A DNA stretch of 40,716 bases from positions 1 to 40,716 of the forward strand of contig JBIKRJ010000002.1 in NCBI GenBank assembly GCA_044349205.1, written 5' to 3'. Both the position numbers and the translations under genes were made by a program. The notes under the pieces were generated by a model that was given only the letters and a program-made list of their open reading frames with translations, was not told the DNA's origin and made no database searches. Numbering within the stretch: position 1 is the first letter of the stretch; every line of letters begins with the position of its first letter. This stretch comes from UBA9547 sp044349205. Lineage in GTDB: Bacteria > Bacteroidota > Bacteroidia > Cytophagales > UBA9547. Positions 16,644-24,813 of this stretch are shown piece after piece.

Positions 16644-17384
16644 ATGAAGAAAGTAAAACGATTTGGAGCATTTGGTTTATTGGCGCTAGTACTGTTGGGC
16701 TGTGAAAAAAAATCTAATCTTTTGTTGAAGGTTCATTTCAACAAAATAAATATTTCTTGGAACGGAAAAGAAAGGATAAGTGGTGGTGAGCCCTTACTAG
16801 AAAACACACTTTTGAAATACCATGAAACTAGAGAAATTAAAACCGACTCGAACTATGTTTTTGAGTTTTTACACAATTTCAAAGACCATGTGGAAATCAC
16901 GGCCAAAGTATCGGAAAAGGGCAACAGCATTCTTTTTTATTTGAGCCCAAATAATTTTCATACCCAAAAAGCAAAAGATTTTGTGGGGATTTTTTTCGAC
17001 AGTATTCCCCAATTCCAAAAAGCAAATGTGTTTTACAAGTACAATGTGGGAGCCACTTGGGCTAACTCACAAACTTATTCATCCATTCACCAAATAAAAC
17101 CCCTAAATAACGAACTTATCATTTGGAAATATACCGATGGAACCTTTGCAGCTTGTTTGCCTTTATTTGGTAAGGGATACAAAACTTCCATTGGAAATTA
17201 TAAAAACCACTTTGGGCTAAAGGCTTACCATTCTATAAATGGGCACAACGAAAACGACATTCCCATTATGGCATTGGCTTTTGGAAAAAATATGGCAGAA
17301 GTATTAAAAACCATTCACAAATCAGCACAAGGAAAAAGTGTGGATTTGGACTCTCTTCTACAAATAAAAGAGTTTAAAGAATAA
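16644..17384 (+). CDS. Lipoprotein resembling only the N-terminal domain of a Sip1/raffinose-synthase-like alpha-galactosidase
   Basis: The start is set at the ATG at 16644, which gives a lipoprotein signal (MKKVKRFGAFGLLALVLLGC). About 246 residues. Residues ~150-235 (SIHQIKPLNNELIIWKYTDG, ACLPLFGKGYKTSIG, IPIMALAFGKNMAEVLKTIH) parallel the beta-domain of bacterial Sip1-related alpha-galactosidases, where a DG-Y-LLPL-G-RA-L block is followed by PLL-VGFGDDPY-L. In those enzymes the next block is a GWCTWDAF segment starting the catalytic barrel; here the protein stops at QIKEFKE, exactly before that point, and runs into the convergent DUF4293 gene. It could be a decayed remnant or a stand-alone domain. 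The family link is my inference from motif order; catalytic function is not expected. Confidence 0.65.
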   Translation: MKKVKRFGAFGLLALVLLGCEKKSNLLLKVHFNKINISWNGKERISGGEPLLENTLLKYHETREIKTDSNYVFEFLHNFKDHVEITAKVSEKGNSILFYLSPNNFHTQKAKDFVGIFFDSIPQFQKANVFYKYNVGATWANSQTYSSIHQIKPLNNELIIWKYTDGTFAACLPLFGKGYKTSIGNYKNHFGLKAYHSINGHNENDIPIMALAFGKNMAEVLKTIHKSAQGKSVDLDSLLQIKEFKE

Positions 17385-17387
17385 AAG

Positions 17388-17888
17388 CTAAGATCTGAAC
17401 CTGTTGGCCGAACGAACGGCATCTTCGTCGCGCTTGATAAAAAAATTAGCAAAAATATTGAAGAACAAGGCAATTATAGGGAGGAAAAATCCCAGTTTAT
17501 AGTCGCCATAAGTAGGATGCGGCAATATCTTGTCGGCTTGGTCAATGTGAAAATAGAGCAAAAGCAAAAGAATCACCAAAAAAACCGCATTTAGAAATCC
17601 GTATTTCATTTGACGAACCCTCTTTTTGAAAGTAAATAGAGAAAGGATAGCCAAAAAACATACTATGCCCGACAAAATAACAATGTAAACGGTGCTAGTT
17701 TCGCTTACATTGATGTTGGCTAGCTGGTTAGCTGATTTTGAAGCTTTAATAACCGTTAAGGAAATAGGAGAAAAAACGATTTCATCATCTGTTTCCTCAT
17801 TTACCTTCACCCAAATATCGGTAAAGCAAAAACTTACCATCGTTACTACGACTCCCAACAGAAAAAGAGATTGAATGCGCTGTATCAT
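17388..17888 (-). CDS. DUF4293 family membrane protein
   Basis: A 166-residue inner-membrane protein of a family widespread in Bacteroidota and without known function. It begins MIQRIQSLFLLGVVVTMVSF, the usual DUF4293 N-terminus, and has four hydrophobic segments (about residues 7-26, 68-86, 96-113, 128-146) with a basic C-terminal tail ending ANRFRS. Its stop is 3 nt from the stop of the convergent truncated lipoprotein gene. A -7-like element lies just upstream, separating it from rnhA. Confidence 0.85.
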   Translation of the reverse strand: MIQRIQSLFLLGVVVTMVSFCFTDIWVKVNEETDDEIVFSPISLTVIKASKSANQLANINVSETSTVYIVILSGIVCFLAILSLFTFKKRVRQMKYGFLNAVFLVILLLLLYFHIDQADKILPHPTYGDYKLGFFLPIIALFFNIFANFFIKRDEDAVRSANRFRS

Positions 17889-17905
17889 GGTATCAAATAT
17901 GGGTG

Positions 17906-17913
17906 CAAAAATA
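17906..17913 (-). promoter_or_regulatory. Putative -7 element for the DUF4293 gene
   Basis: TATTTTTG on the minus strand fits TAnnTTTG, 18 nt before the ATG at 17888. The nearest upstream TTTG is 24 nt away, the same long spacing as at dnaN. Confidence 0.4.
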
Positions 17914-17965
17914 GTATTTTATGTTTTTTAGGCATTACAAAATTTCAAGACAGCCACAATCAAAA

Positions 17966-18424
17966 TCAGATTTCTACCAAACTTTCGGGCCAAGGATCTT
18001 TTTTCAAAACAGGTTGCTGAAGGGCTGCCACTGCCAATCTATCGCATCTTTCGTTTTCAGGATGTCCAGCGTGTCCCTTTAGCCAAACAAATTTAACCTT
18101 GTTTCTTCTAAACAAGGGAATAAAACGCTTCCATAAATCTACGTTTTTTTTGTCTTTGAAACCACTTTTCTCCCATTTCCAAAGCCAACCTTTCGAAACT
18201 GCATCCACCACGTATTTGGAATCGGAATATATCGTAATCTCAAGATTTATCTTTTTTAATGCCTCCAATCCGGCAATTACTGCCCACAATTCCATTCGGT
18301 TATTGGTGGTGTGGTCGTAACCTTCCGAAATTTCCTTGCGCAAACCATTGAATTCCAATATAACACCATAACCTCCTCTTCCGGGATTGCCACTGCAAGC
18401 GCCATCTGTAAAGATTTTTACCAT
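17966..18424 (-). CDS. rnhA: Ribonuclease HI
   Basis: A 152-residue type 1 RNase H that cleaves the RNA strand of RNA-DNA hybrids. All active-site residues are visible: Asp in IFTDGACSGNPGRGGYG, Glu in NNRMELWAV, Asp in YSDSKYVV, the loop His in GHAGHPENE and the last Asp in CDRLAVAA. The ATG at 18424 is chosen because it starts MVKIFTDGA as expected; it overlaps the purD stop in the string ATGGTAA, which suggests coupled translation. Longer in-frame starts inside purD add non-family residues. It is the last gene of the leuB-purD-rnhA run. Confidence 0.95.
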   Translation of the reverse strand: MVKIFTDGACSGNPGRGGYGVILEFNGLRKEISEGYDHTTNNRMELWAVIAGLEALKKINLEITIYSDSKYVVDAVSKGWLWKWEKSGFKDKKNVDLWKRFIPLFRRNKVKFVWLKGHAGHPENERCDRLAVAALQQPVLKKDPWPESLVEI

Positions 18425-19701
18425 TTCTTCAGCAAATCCAAGCCTATATCTTTCCTGTAGTTTTTTTTCTGCCATTGAATCGTTTCGGCGGCGAAATTAG
18501 CTTTGGCAAGCGCCTCCTCAATGTGTGAACCAAAGGCAGTTAAAGCAATAACACGACCACCCGTATTGACGAGTACTCCATCTTTTTTTGAAGTACCCGC
18601 ATGGAAAACCAACACATCTTTGGTATTTTCTATGCCTGAAATCGGAAAACCTTTTTCATAGTCTTCGGGGTACCCACCCGACACAAGCACCACGGTAGTG
18701 GTGGTGCGTGGGTCTATTTCAAGTTTAGTCTTATGAAGTGTTTTGGAACCAACTGCTTCAAAAATCTCGACCAAATCGCTCTTTATTCTTGGAATGACAG
18801 CCTCCGTTTCGGGGTCGCCCATACGTGCGTTGTATTCAATGGTAAATGGTTCTTCGCCCACTTTTATCAACCCAAAAAAGATAAAACCCGCGTAATCGAT
18901 TCCTTCTTTTTTCAATCCGGCTACGGTGGGTTTTACAATCCGCTCTTCTACTTTTTGCATGAATTTTTCATCAGCAAAAGATACAGGCGACACCGCTCCC
19001 ATTCCCCCTGTGTTTAGCCCGGTATCGCCTTCGCCAATACGCTTGTAGTCTTTCGCTTCGGGCAAAAGAAGGTAATTTTCCCCATCGCAAAGGGCAAAAA
19101 CAGAGAGCTCAATTCCTGTCAAAAATTGTTCAACAACTACTTTTGTACTTGAATCGCCAAATTTCTTTTCTTGAATCATTTCTTTGAGGGTAGCTACCGC
19201 CTCCTTGTTGCTTTGGGCAATGATTACCCCTTTGCCGGCGGCCAGTCCATCGGCTTTCAGCACTACAGGCAAAGAATGGCTAGAAACATAGTCAATTCCC
19301 TCTTGCAAGTTAGCTTGAGTAAAGGTGCGAGACGAGGCCGTGGGTATGCCATATTTCTGCATGAATTGCTTAGAAAAATCTTTACTACCTTCTAGCTGTG
19401 CCCCCAATTTGTCTGGGCCTACAATGTTTAGACCGCCCAAAGCAGGATTTGTCAAAAGATGATCTTTGATGCCCATAACCAAAGGTACTTCAGGGCCCAC
19501 TACCACCATGCCAATCTTTTCCTTCAGCACAAGATTTTCTATAGCAGAAAAATCTTCTACACCAATACCCGTATTTATCCCGAGATTTTCTGTTCCTGGA
19601 TTACCAGGAGCCAAAAACAATTTGTGGCATTTTGGGCTTTGAACCAATTTCCACGCCAAAGCATGTTCGCGCCCCCCTGAACCTATCAAAAGTATATTCA
19701 T
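18418..19701 (-). CDS. purD: Phosphoribosylamine-glycine ligase
   Basis: GAR synthetase, the ATP-dependent joining of phosphoribosylamine and glycine, second step of de novo purine synthesis, in the cytosol. The 427-residue length is normal. Motifs in order: N-terminal LLIGSGGREHALAWKL, VVGPEVPLVMGI, ATP-grasp loop KADGLAAGKGVI, NTGGMGAVSP, and the metal/substrate site EYNARMGDPETEAVIPR. It starts 9 nt after leuB and overlaps rnhA by 7 nt, so all three are likely on one transcript. Confidence 0.98.
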   Translation of the reverse strand: MNILLIGSGGREHALAWKLVQSPKCHKLFLAPGNPGTENLGINTGIGVEDFSAIENLVLKEKIGMVVVGPEVPLVMGIKDHLLTNPALGGLNIVGPDKLGAQLEGSKDFSKQFMQKYGIPTASSRTFTQANLQEGIDYVSSHSLPVVLKADGLAAGKGVIIAQSNKEAVATLKEMIQEKKFGDSSTKVVVEQFLTGIELSVFALCDGENYLLLPEAKDYKRIGEGDTGLNTGGMGAVSPVSFADEKFMQKVEERIVKPTVAGLKKEGIDYAGFIFFGLIKVGEEPFTIEYNARMGDPETEAVIPRIKSDLVEIFEAVGSKTLHKTKLEIDPRTTTTVVLVSGGYPEDYEKGFPISGIENTKDVLVFHAGTSKKDGVLVNTGGRVIALTAFGSHIEEALAKANFAAETIQWQKKNYRKDIGLDLLKKW

Positions 19702-19710
19702 GACAAAACG

Positions 19711-20775
19711 TTAGATACGGGACAAAACTTCCTCGCCCATGGCATCGGTACCAAGAAGTTTATTGCCCAATGTAGAAGCATCGGCGATGTCTTTAGTACG
19801 GAAACCAGCTTTCAAAGTAGCGGCCACAGCATCTACAATCGCATTGGCTTCAGATTTTAATCCAAAAGAAATTTCAAACATCAAAGCTGCCGAAAGGATA
19901 GAGGCAAGCGGATTTGCCAGCCCTTTTCCAGCTATATCATGAGCAGAACCGTGAATAGGTTCATAAAGTCCCACTTTGTCGCCTACCGAAGCCGAGGCCA
20001 ACATGCCCATACTTCCTGCAATTTGTGAAGCCTCGTCGGTGAGTATGTCGCCAAACAAATTGGCAGTAAGCACCACGTCGAAACGTTTAGGGTCTTTGAT
20101 TAACTGCATGGCCGCATTGTCTATAAACATATGCTCAGTCTCTACGTCAGGGTAGTGTTTAGCCACTTCCTGTACCGTTTCGCGCCACAAACGACTGCTT
20201 TCCAACACATTGGCCTTATCAACAGAACACAGTCTTTTGCTACGAGCCTGCGCGGCTTTAAATGCCTTTTCGGCAATACGCTCTACTTCGTAACGGCTGT
20301 AAATCATCAAATCGGAGGCCGTATTGCCATCGCTGCTGCGTTTCTTCTCTCCAAAGTACACATCGCCGGTCAGTTCGCGGAAAAAAAGTATATCGGAACC
20401 ACGAAGCACTTCAGGCTTCAGACTGGAAGCGCCCAACAACTCGTCAAACAATTTGATGGGACGCAGATTGGCATACAAGCCCAGCTCTTTTCTAATTTTC
20501 AAAAGCCCTTGTTCGGGACGTACTTTGGCACTTGGGTCGTTGTCGTATTTGATGTGACCTATAGCACCGAAAAGAATTGCGTCCGAATTATTCGCTTTTG
20601 AAAGGGTTTCATCTGGTAATGGATTGCCTGTGGCTTCAATGGCCATATGACCCATCAAACCTTCTTCAAACGAAACGGCATGACCATATTTTTGGGCTAT
20701 TTTTTCTATTATTTTTTTGCCCCATGTGGTTACTTCTTGTCCTATTCCATCGCCGGGAATTACTAATATCTTCAT
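19711..20775 (-). CDS. leuB: 3-isopropylmalate dehydrogenase
   Basis: NAD-dependent oxidative decarboxylation of 3-isopropylmalate in leucine synthesis. The 354-residue length and motifs fit: ILVIPGDGIGQEVT at the start, VRPEQGLLKIRKELGLYANL, FFRELTGDVYFGEK, metal-binding Asp residues in NLFGDILTDEASQIAGSMGM, and the NAD-site segment YEPIHGSAHDIAGKG. The absence of leuA, leuC or leuD beside it is notable but not odd. It leads the leuB-purD-rnhA run. Confidence 0.96.
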   Translation of the reverse strand: MKILVIPGDGIGQEVTTWGKKIIEKIAQKYGHAVSFEEGLMGHMAIEATGNPLPDETLSKANNSDAILFGAIGHIKYDNDPSAKVRPEQGLLKIRKELGLYANLRPIKLFDELLGASSLKPEVLRGSDILFFRELTGDVYFGEKKRSSDGNTASDLMIYSRYEVERIAEKAFKAAQARSKRLCSVDKANVLESSRLWRETVQEVAKHYPDVETEHMFIDNAAMQLIKDPKRFDVVLTANLFGDILTDEASQIAGSMGMLASASVGDKVGLYEPIHGSAHDIAGKGLANPLASILSAALMFEISFGLKSEANAIVDAVAATLKAGFRTKDIADASTLGNKLLGTDAMGEEVLSRI

Positions 20776-20803
20776 GCCTAAGTTATTTTTCTAAGTAGAA
20801 TGG

Positions 20804-20811
20804 CAAAAGTA
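20804..20811 (-). promoter_or_regulatory. Putative -7 element for leuB
   Basis: TACTTTTG on the minus strand fits TAnnTTTG, 29 nt before the leuB ATG. No TTG at the standard distance. Partial support only. Confidence 0.35.
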
Positions 20812-20963
20812 ACAGAAATGGCAGAAAAATTGAATTGCAAAATGAGTATAAATTATAAATATGTTTTCATATATTAGTTCTATCCAAGCCACTTTGGCTC
20901 CAAGATTGCCATCTAAATTGGCTGAACAATAGTTAGGTTTTAGAAGATTATAATAGTTGGAAA

Positions 20964-22349
20964 TCAGTCTTTCACACAACGAACAGAAAAACCACTACCA
21001 ATTACACCAGAAGTTCTTGCATCTGTGTCCACAACTCTGTAATCCAAACTGCGAGACCATGAGTTTAAAAACGGGGTATTAATAGTGGCACTCCACCAAT
21101 AACCAACTGTGCCAGAACCTCCGAAAGTTCCATTTCCACTTCTACTACCTCCAGGAAGGGCGCTAAATCCTGTTTTGTTTCTTGAATTTGGATAATCAGT
21201 ATTTCCAATGGCACCAAGCGATGTTGAAAGACTCCAACCCGAATCGCTAGCCAATGCTTTCCCGAATTTGCGATCTGTTGGTCGAATATCAAGTGTAGAA
21301 GAGGTTCCATCGAAATTGTAACCATTTTTGGCGAGGTAAATTTCAAGTGTAGACCATTCGTTATCGGTGGGTACATGCCAACCCGTAGGGCATATTTTAC
21401 CGGTTTTCACTACATAAAAATTATAAAGTGCTCCATGCTTTTTCCCTACTGCAATTGCACTATCATTATTGTACCAACACATCATTGGCAAAGTATCGTT
21501 GTTGTACACAACTTTATACCAATCAACATCAGATGTAACTTTTGGTATCGTAGTCCCATTGTTGTATTTGGTGGTACGCAAGTTTTCAGCCATCCATTCC
21601 TGTGTCCCTATTGTGACCGTGGGATAGGTATATCCATCTACATCGGTTACCGTGTTGCCTGTAACAGGCTTGGCTGTGCCTGGAAATTTATTCAGTCGGG
21701 TAGAATCGTAAGCATAAAATGTTATAACTGCTGAAGTATCTATTTTTCTATCTTTATTACTGTCACCTATCAGTTTCACATCTAGTCTTGTGCTGTCAAC
21801 TTTTTGCACATTAAAAACAAAAGCACAATCATCAAATTTGTCAAAGTTAAATGCTACTATAGAGGCCGTTTTGTTTATGGCCCATGTACCCCAATTCCAT
21901 TTCTTTGTAGAAATATTGTAGCGGTAATACACCCCATTCCTTTCAGGACTAAAATAATAGATACTTGCAGTGTCTGAAGAGGATTGCTTCCAACCCAATG
22001 TCGATTTTTTAAACTCCGAAATTCGCAATTGACCAGTTCCACTACCCAACAAGTTATTTAAATTCGTTGTAGAAGAAGCGTCCATCCCGTTACGAGCATT
22101 TTCAGGTGAAGAAACTTTTTCCCCTGTTGAAGTTCCCAACAAATTAATATCGGTAGGATTGGTACGCACGATACCATCTCCACCCTCAGCAGGCTGCTTA
22201 AAAGAAAGCCCAGAAGGCAAAACAGGAGGTGTCGTAGGATTTGAATCTTGGTTGGCAGGAACAGGATCACTCGATTTTTTGCTGCACTGAAAAAAAACTA
22301 TAAAGACAGAAAAAAATAAAAATTTAGATAAGCAAAGTCGCTTTTTCAT
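20964..22349 (-). CDS. FISUMP-domain lipoprotein, paralogue of the 6581-7684 lipoprotein
   Basis: The start is set at the ATG at 22349, where MKKRLCLSKFLFFSVFIVFF leads to a lipobox Cys followed by SKKSSD, the same post-Cys sequence as in the paralogue. About 461 residues. Residues ~70-215 share blocks with the lipoprotein at 6581-7684 (LNNLLGSGTGQLRI, WNWGTWAINKTASIVAFNFD, DSNKDRKID). The C-terminal ~240 residues form a Fibrobacter succinogenes major paralogous (FISUMP) domain: DGYTYPTVTIGTQEWMAENL, YNNGTTIP, GALYNFYVV, CPTGWHVPTDNEWSTLE, ending GFSVRCVKD. FISUMP is a formylglycine-enzyme-like or surface-protein fold of unknown role. It is a single-gene unit with a near-perfect promoter. Confidence 0.88.
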   Translation of the reverse strand: MKKRLCLSKFLFFSVFIVFFQCSKKSSDPVPANQDSNPTTPPVLPSGLSFKQPAEGGDGIVRTNPTDINLLGTSTGEKVSSPENARNGMDASSTTNLNNLLGSGTGQLRISEFKKSTLGWKQSSSDTASIYYFSPERNGVYYRYNISTKKWNWGTWAINKTASIVAFNFDKFDDCAFVFNVQKVDSTRLDVKLIGDSNKDRKIDTSAVITFYAYDSTRLNKFPGTAKPVTGNTVTDVDGYTYPTVTIGTQEWMAENLRTTKYNNGTTIPKVTSDVDWYKVVYNNDTLPMMCWYNNDSAIAVGKKHGALYNFYVVKTGKICPTGWHVPTDNEWSTLEIYLAKNGYNFDGTSSTLDIRPTDRKFGKALASDSGWSLSTSLGAIGNTDYPNSRNKTGFSALPGGSRSGNGTFGGSGTVGYWWSATINTPFLNSWSRSLDYRVVDTDARTSGVIGSGFSVRCVKD

Positions 22350-22409
22350 AAATAATGAGGTTATATATTTTGAGTTGTTTATAAAGACTAAAACTTCCTC
22401 TTCAATAAG

Positions 22410-22440
22410 CAAAAATAATTATTCGACATCGTAAGTCAAA
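22410..22440 (-). promoter_or_regulatory. Bacteroidota-type promoter for the FISUMP lipoprotein
   Basis: On the minus strand TTTG (22440-22437), 19-nt spacer, TATTTTTG (22417-22410). Transcription would start near 22402, giving a leader of about 50 nt. Confidence 0.65.
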
Positions 22441-22602
22441 GAGGGCGATAGGTAGAGCATAGATATATCTTCAACCTAAATTTATGTCAAGATTACTTTT
22501 TTATTTTCAACCAATATCAAAATTTAATTTAAAACAAAGAAGATAGTCTATTAGTACATATACATGGCTTAAGTTTCTCCGCTAATTCCTAACACAATTT
22601 CT

Positions 22603-22610
22603 TACCTTTG
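22603..22610 (+). promoter_or_regulatory. Putative -7 element for thiL
   Basis: TACCTTTG fits TAnnTTTG and lies 16 nt before the thiL ATG, implying a very short leader. No clear TTG 19-23 nt upstream. Bases 22350-22626 hold only this and the divergent FISUMP promoter. Confidence 0.4.
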
Positions 22611-22626
22611 AAAGCTTATACCTCTT

Positions 22627-23655
22627 ATGAACCATAGAACTGAATTGAAAGAATTGGGTGAGTTTGGTCTTATCGACCATCTTGCCAAAGACATACAACT
22701 CTCTCAAAAAGAAACTATTACAGGTATTGGAGACGATGCTGCTGTTATAGAACAAAATAACGGTTTGGTGACGCTTGTGAGCAAAGACATGCTTTTGGAA
22801 GGCATTCATTTCGACTTGCATTATACCCCTTTAAAACATTTGGGCTACAAAGCTATTGCTGTCAATGTCTCGGACATTGCGGCCATGTTTGGCACTCCAA
22901 AACAAGTGCTGATAGGACTGGGAGTTAGCAATGTATTTAAAGTGGAAGACATTGAGGCCCTTTATGAGGGAATGAAGATAGCCTGTGAAGATTTTAATAT
23001 CGATTTGATTGGCGGAGATACCACTTCTTCCAAAATTGGATTAGTGATTTCAGTCACTATATTGGGTACTGCCAAAAAAGAAGAGGTGGTGTATAGAAAA
23101 GGGGCATCGGTCAATGATATTATTTGTGTGACGGGCGACTTGGGAGGTGCGTATGCCGGATTGCAAATTTTGGAACGGGAAAAACAAGTTTTTCTAGAAA
23201 ATCCCGATATGCAACCCGAACTAGAACAATATGATTATGTGGTGGAAAGGCTGCTAAGACCTAAAGCTCGTGTGGACTTAGTACATGAACTGAAAGAAAT
23301 CGGGTTGCACCCTACCTCTATGATTGATATTTCGGATGGTTTAGCCTCGGAAATTTTTCATTTGTGTAAAGCTGCGGGAACGGGTTGTGCCATTTTCGAA
23401 GACAAAATTCCTATCGATTCGCGCACGGAACAGACCTTGGCCGAATTGCAATTAGACCCCACAATGGCTGCATTAAACGGAGGTGAAGACTATGAACTTT
23501 TGTTCACCATTTCTCAGCCCGACTACGAAAAAATCAAAAACCATCCCGAAATTTCCACCATTGGTTACATGTCTAATATCGAAAACGGTAAAAAGCTAGT
23601 GACTAGAAGTGGCAACATAGTGGATTTGAAAGCACAAGGCTGGGTGCACATGTAA
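22627..23655 (+). CDS. thiL: Thiamine-monophosphate kinase
   Basis: Phosphorylates thiamine monophosphate to the active cofactor thiamine diphosphate, using ATP, in the cytosol. Length 342 is normal. It belongs to the AIR synthase-like ATP-binding family: ITGIGDDAAVI holds the Mg/ATP Asp pair, SKDMLLEGIHFDLHYTP matches the substrate region, DLIGGDTTSS and ISVTILGTAKKEEVVYR follow, then TGDLGGAYAGL, MIDISDGLASE and ALNGGEDYELLF. It is transcribed convergently to the long minus-strand respiratory operon, with only 2 nt between stops. Confidence 0.96.
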   Translation: MNHRTELKELGEFGLIDHLAKDIQLSQKETITGIGDDAAVIEQNNGLVTLVSKDMLLEGIHFDLHYTPLKHLGYKAIAVNVSDIAAMFGTPKQVLIGLGVSNVFKVEDIEALYEGMKIACEDFNIDLIGGDTTSSKIGLVISVTILGTAKKEEVVYRKGASVNDIICVTGDLGGAYAGLQILEREKQVFLENPDMQPELEQYDYVVERLLRPKARVDLVHELKEIGLHPTSMIDISDGLASEIFHLCKAAGTGCAIFEDKIPIDSRTEQTLAELQLDPTMAALNGGEDYELLFTISQPDYEKIKNHPEISTIGYMSNIENGKKLVTRSGNIVDLKAQGWVHM

Positions 23656-23657
23656 CA

Positions 23658-24017
23658 TCACACTCCTCCAAAAAAATAAAGCATGAGTGTGCGCGAGTAG
23701 CGGAAAATGGCTGGCAGCAACAGCAAAATGACCGGAAATATACTTGCAAAATAGTACCACAAAGGTGGATTGTTCCCCACTACAAATACCGTGAGCCCAA
23801 TTCCAAGTATGATGGCGACATTGAAAAAATAACTGAAATACATGGCTCCAGTAAAAAAAGCTGGCTCCCGCTCAAATCTAAATCCACAGTTCGGACAATG
23901 GATATTTGTCTCGTGATAGCGAAAAATGTTGTAAGCCTGATACCTAAATATTTTGCCCTCCTTGCATTGTGGACATCTTTCTCCTAATAATGCGCTGAAT
24001 CTCGTTCTTTCTTTCAC
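23658..24017 (-). CDS. DUF983 family zinc-ribbon membrane protein
   Basis: A 119-residue protein with a cytosolic zinc-ribbon (Cys15-x2-Cys18 in ERCPQCKEG and HCPNCGF about 25 residues later) followed by two or three transmembrane segments. DUF983 proteins often lie beside cytochrome oxidase genes, including here, but their role is unproven. The start is GTG at 24017: it places the first CxxC 14 residues in, as is usual for the family, and no later start keeps the ribbon. This makes it overlap the upstream small exported CxxC gene by 74 nt. Last gene of the respiratory run. Confidence 0.82.
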   Translation of the reverse strand: MKERTRFSALLGERCPQCKEGKIFRYQAYNIFRYHETNIHCPNCGFRFEREPAFFTGAMYFSYFFNVAIILGIGLTVFVVGNNPPLWYYFASIFPVILLLLPAIFRYSRTLMLYFFGGV

Positions 24018-24261
24018 GTTCTTTTTTGCTGCTTTTATACCAAAGAAACCCTATCAAACCTGCTAACAAATAGGGTACTACCATCATGTAAAGAATGCCG
24101 TTGTTTAGACCCCTAGCTCTTTGTTGCAACGAGGCCTTGGGGGTCTCCCCTTTTTCGACGGTTGCTTTGCACATGGCACATTGCGCATACACTACATTGG
24201 TTGATAAGGTAATTGAAAAGAATGCGATTAGGAATACTATATACCTAAGATTCATGGTCAT
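23944..24261 (-). CDS. Small exported membrane protein with CAMC motif, in the oxidase assembly cluster
   Basis: A 105-residue protein of unknown function. A signal peptide (residues 1-26, ending VVYA) should expose QCAMCKATVE at the mature N-terminus, with Cys28 and Cys31. One transmembrane helix follows (about residues 55-74, ILYMMVVPYLLAGLIGFLWY), then a long basic cytosolic tail (KSSKKERERKNEIQR). The ATG overlaps the stop of the DUF420 gene in ATGA, indicating translational coupling. The position between SCO/DUF420 and DUF983 and the exposed CxxC suggest a copper or redox role in oxidase assembly; that is inference. Its last 74 nt overlap the DUF983 gene. Confidence 0.8.
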   Translation of the reverse strand: MTMNLRYIVFLIAFFSITLSTNVVYAQCAMCKATVEKGETPKASLQQRARGLNNGILYMMVVPYLLAGLIGFLWYKSSKKERERKNEIQRIIRRKMSTMQGGQNI

Positions 24262-24809
24262 AAAGTTTGGTAATAAGGTTTAATCATCCAATATACTACA
24301 ACTCCTGATATTGCTACATATAGCCAAATGGGGAAAGTCCATTTAACCAATTTTTTATGTTTGTCAATTTGCAGCGAAATAGCAAAGTAGATACTTAGCA
24401 ACACAAAAGGCACCACTACTGCCGCCAAAATGATGTGGGTAATCAAAATAAAGAAATACACAGATCTAATGAACCCATGTCCGCCAAAGGAGGTATGAGG
24501 CGCCTGGTAATGGTATATGACATAAGAAACCAGAAACAATGAAGACAATCCGACAGCCGAAGACATAGAGGCTCTGTGGTATTGTATTTGACCATTTTTT
24601 ACAAAATACAATCCTAGTATGAGTGCTAAAGCGGTGGCAGAATTTAGCACTGCATTTAAATGAGGTAAAAAAGAAACATCCAAATCGCCCAATTTGCCTG
24701 TTTGAGGAAGAAAAAGAAGAATAGCCACCACTACAGGAATTGCTACCGAAAGCGCCGCAATTATTCCCAAATACACATTCTGTTTTTCTTGCAAAGTGTT
24801 ACTTTCCAT
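24258..24809 (-). CDS. DUF420 (YozB/CtaM-like) membrane protein
   Basis: A 183-residue membrane protein with five hydrophobic segments (about residues 12-33, 50-68, 83-100, 118-145, 158-175). Conserved histidines appear in FLPHLNAVLNS, YHRASM, IYHYQAPHTSFGG and ITHIILA, typical of DUF420. Relatives (CtaM in Firmicutes) are needed for maturation of aa3-type heme-copper oxidases, so an assembly role for the oxidase encoded in the same run is likely. It starts 4 nt after SCO and shares ATGA with the next gene. Confidence 0.88.
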   Translation of the reverse strand: MESNTLQEKQNVYLGIIAALSVAIPVVVAILLFLPQTGKLGDLDVSFLPHLNAVLNSATALALILGLYFVKNGQIQYHRASMSSAVGLSSLFLVSYVIYHYQAPHTSFGGHGFIRSVYFFILITHIILAAVVVPFVLLSIYFAISLQIDKHKKLVKWTFPIWLYVAISGVVVYWMIKPYYQTL

Positions 24810-24813
24810 TGTT

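Noticed and set aside
20131..20601. 156-codon plus-strand reading frame
   Set aside because: Antisense to leuB, whose motifs are complete.
23659..23691. Inverted repeat CACACTC/GAGTGTG as a terminator between thiL and the respiratory run
   Set aside because: The 19-nt loop is long, the stem is only 7 bp, it lies in the DUF983 coding end and no U-tract follows.
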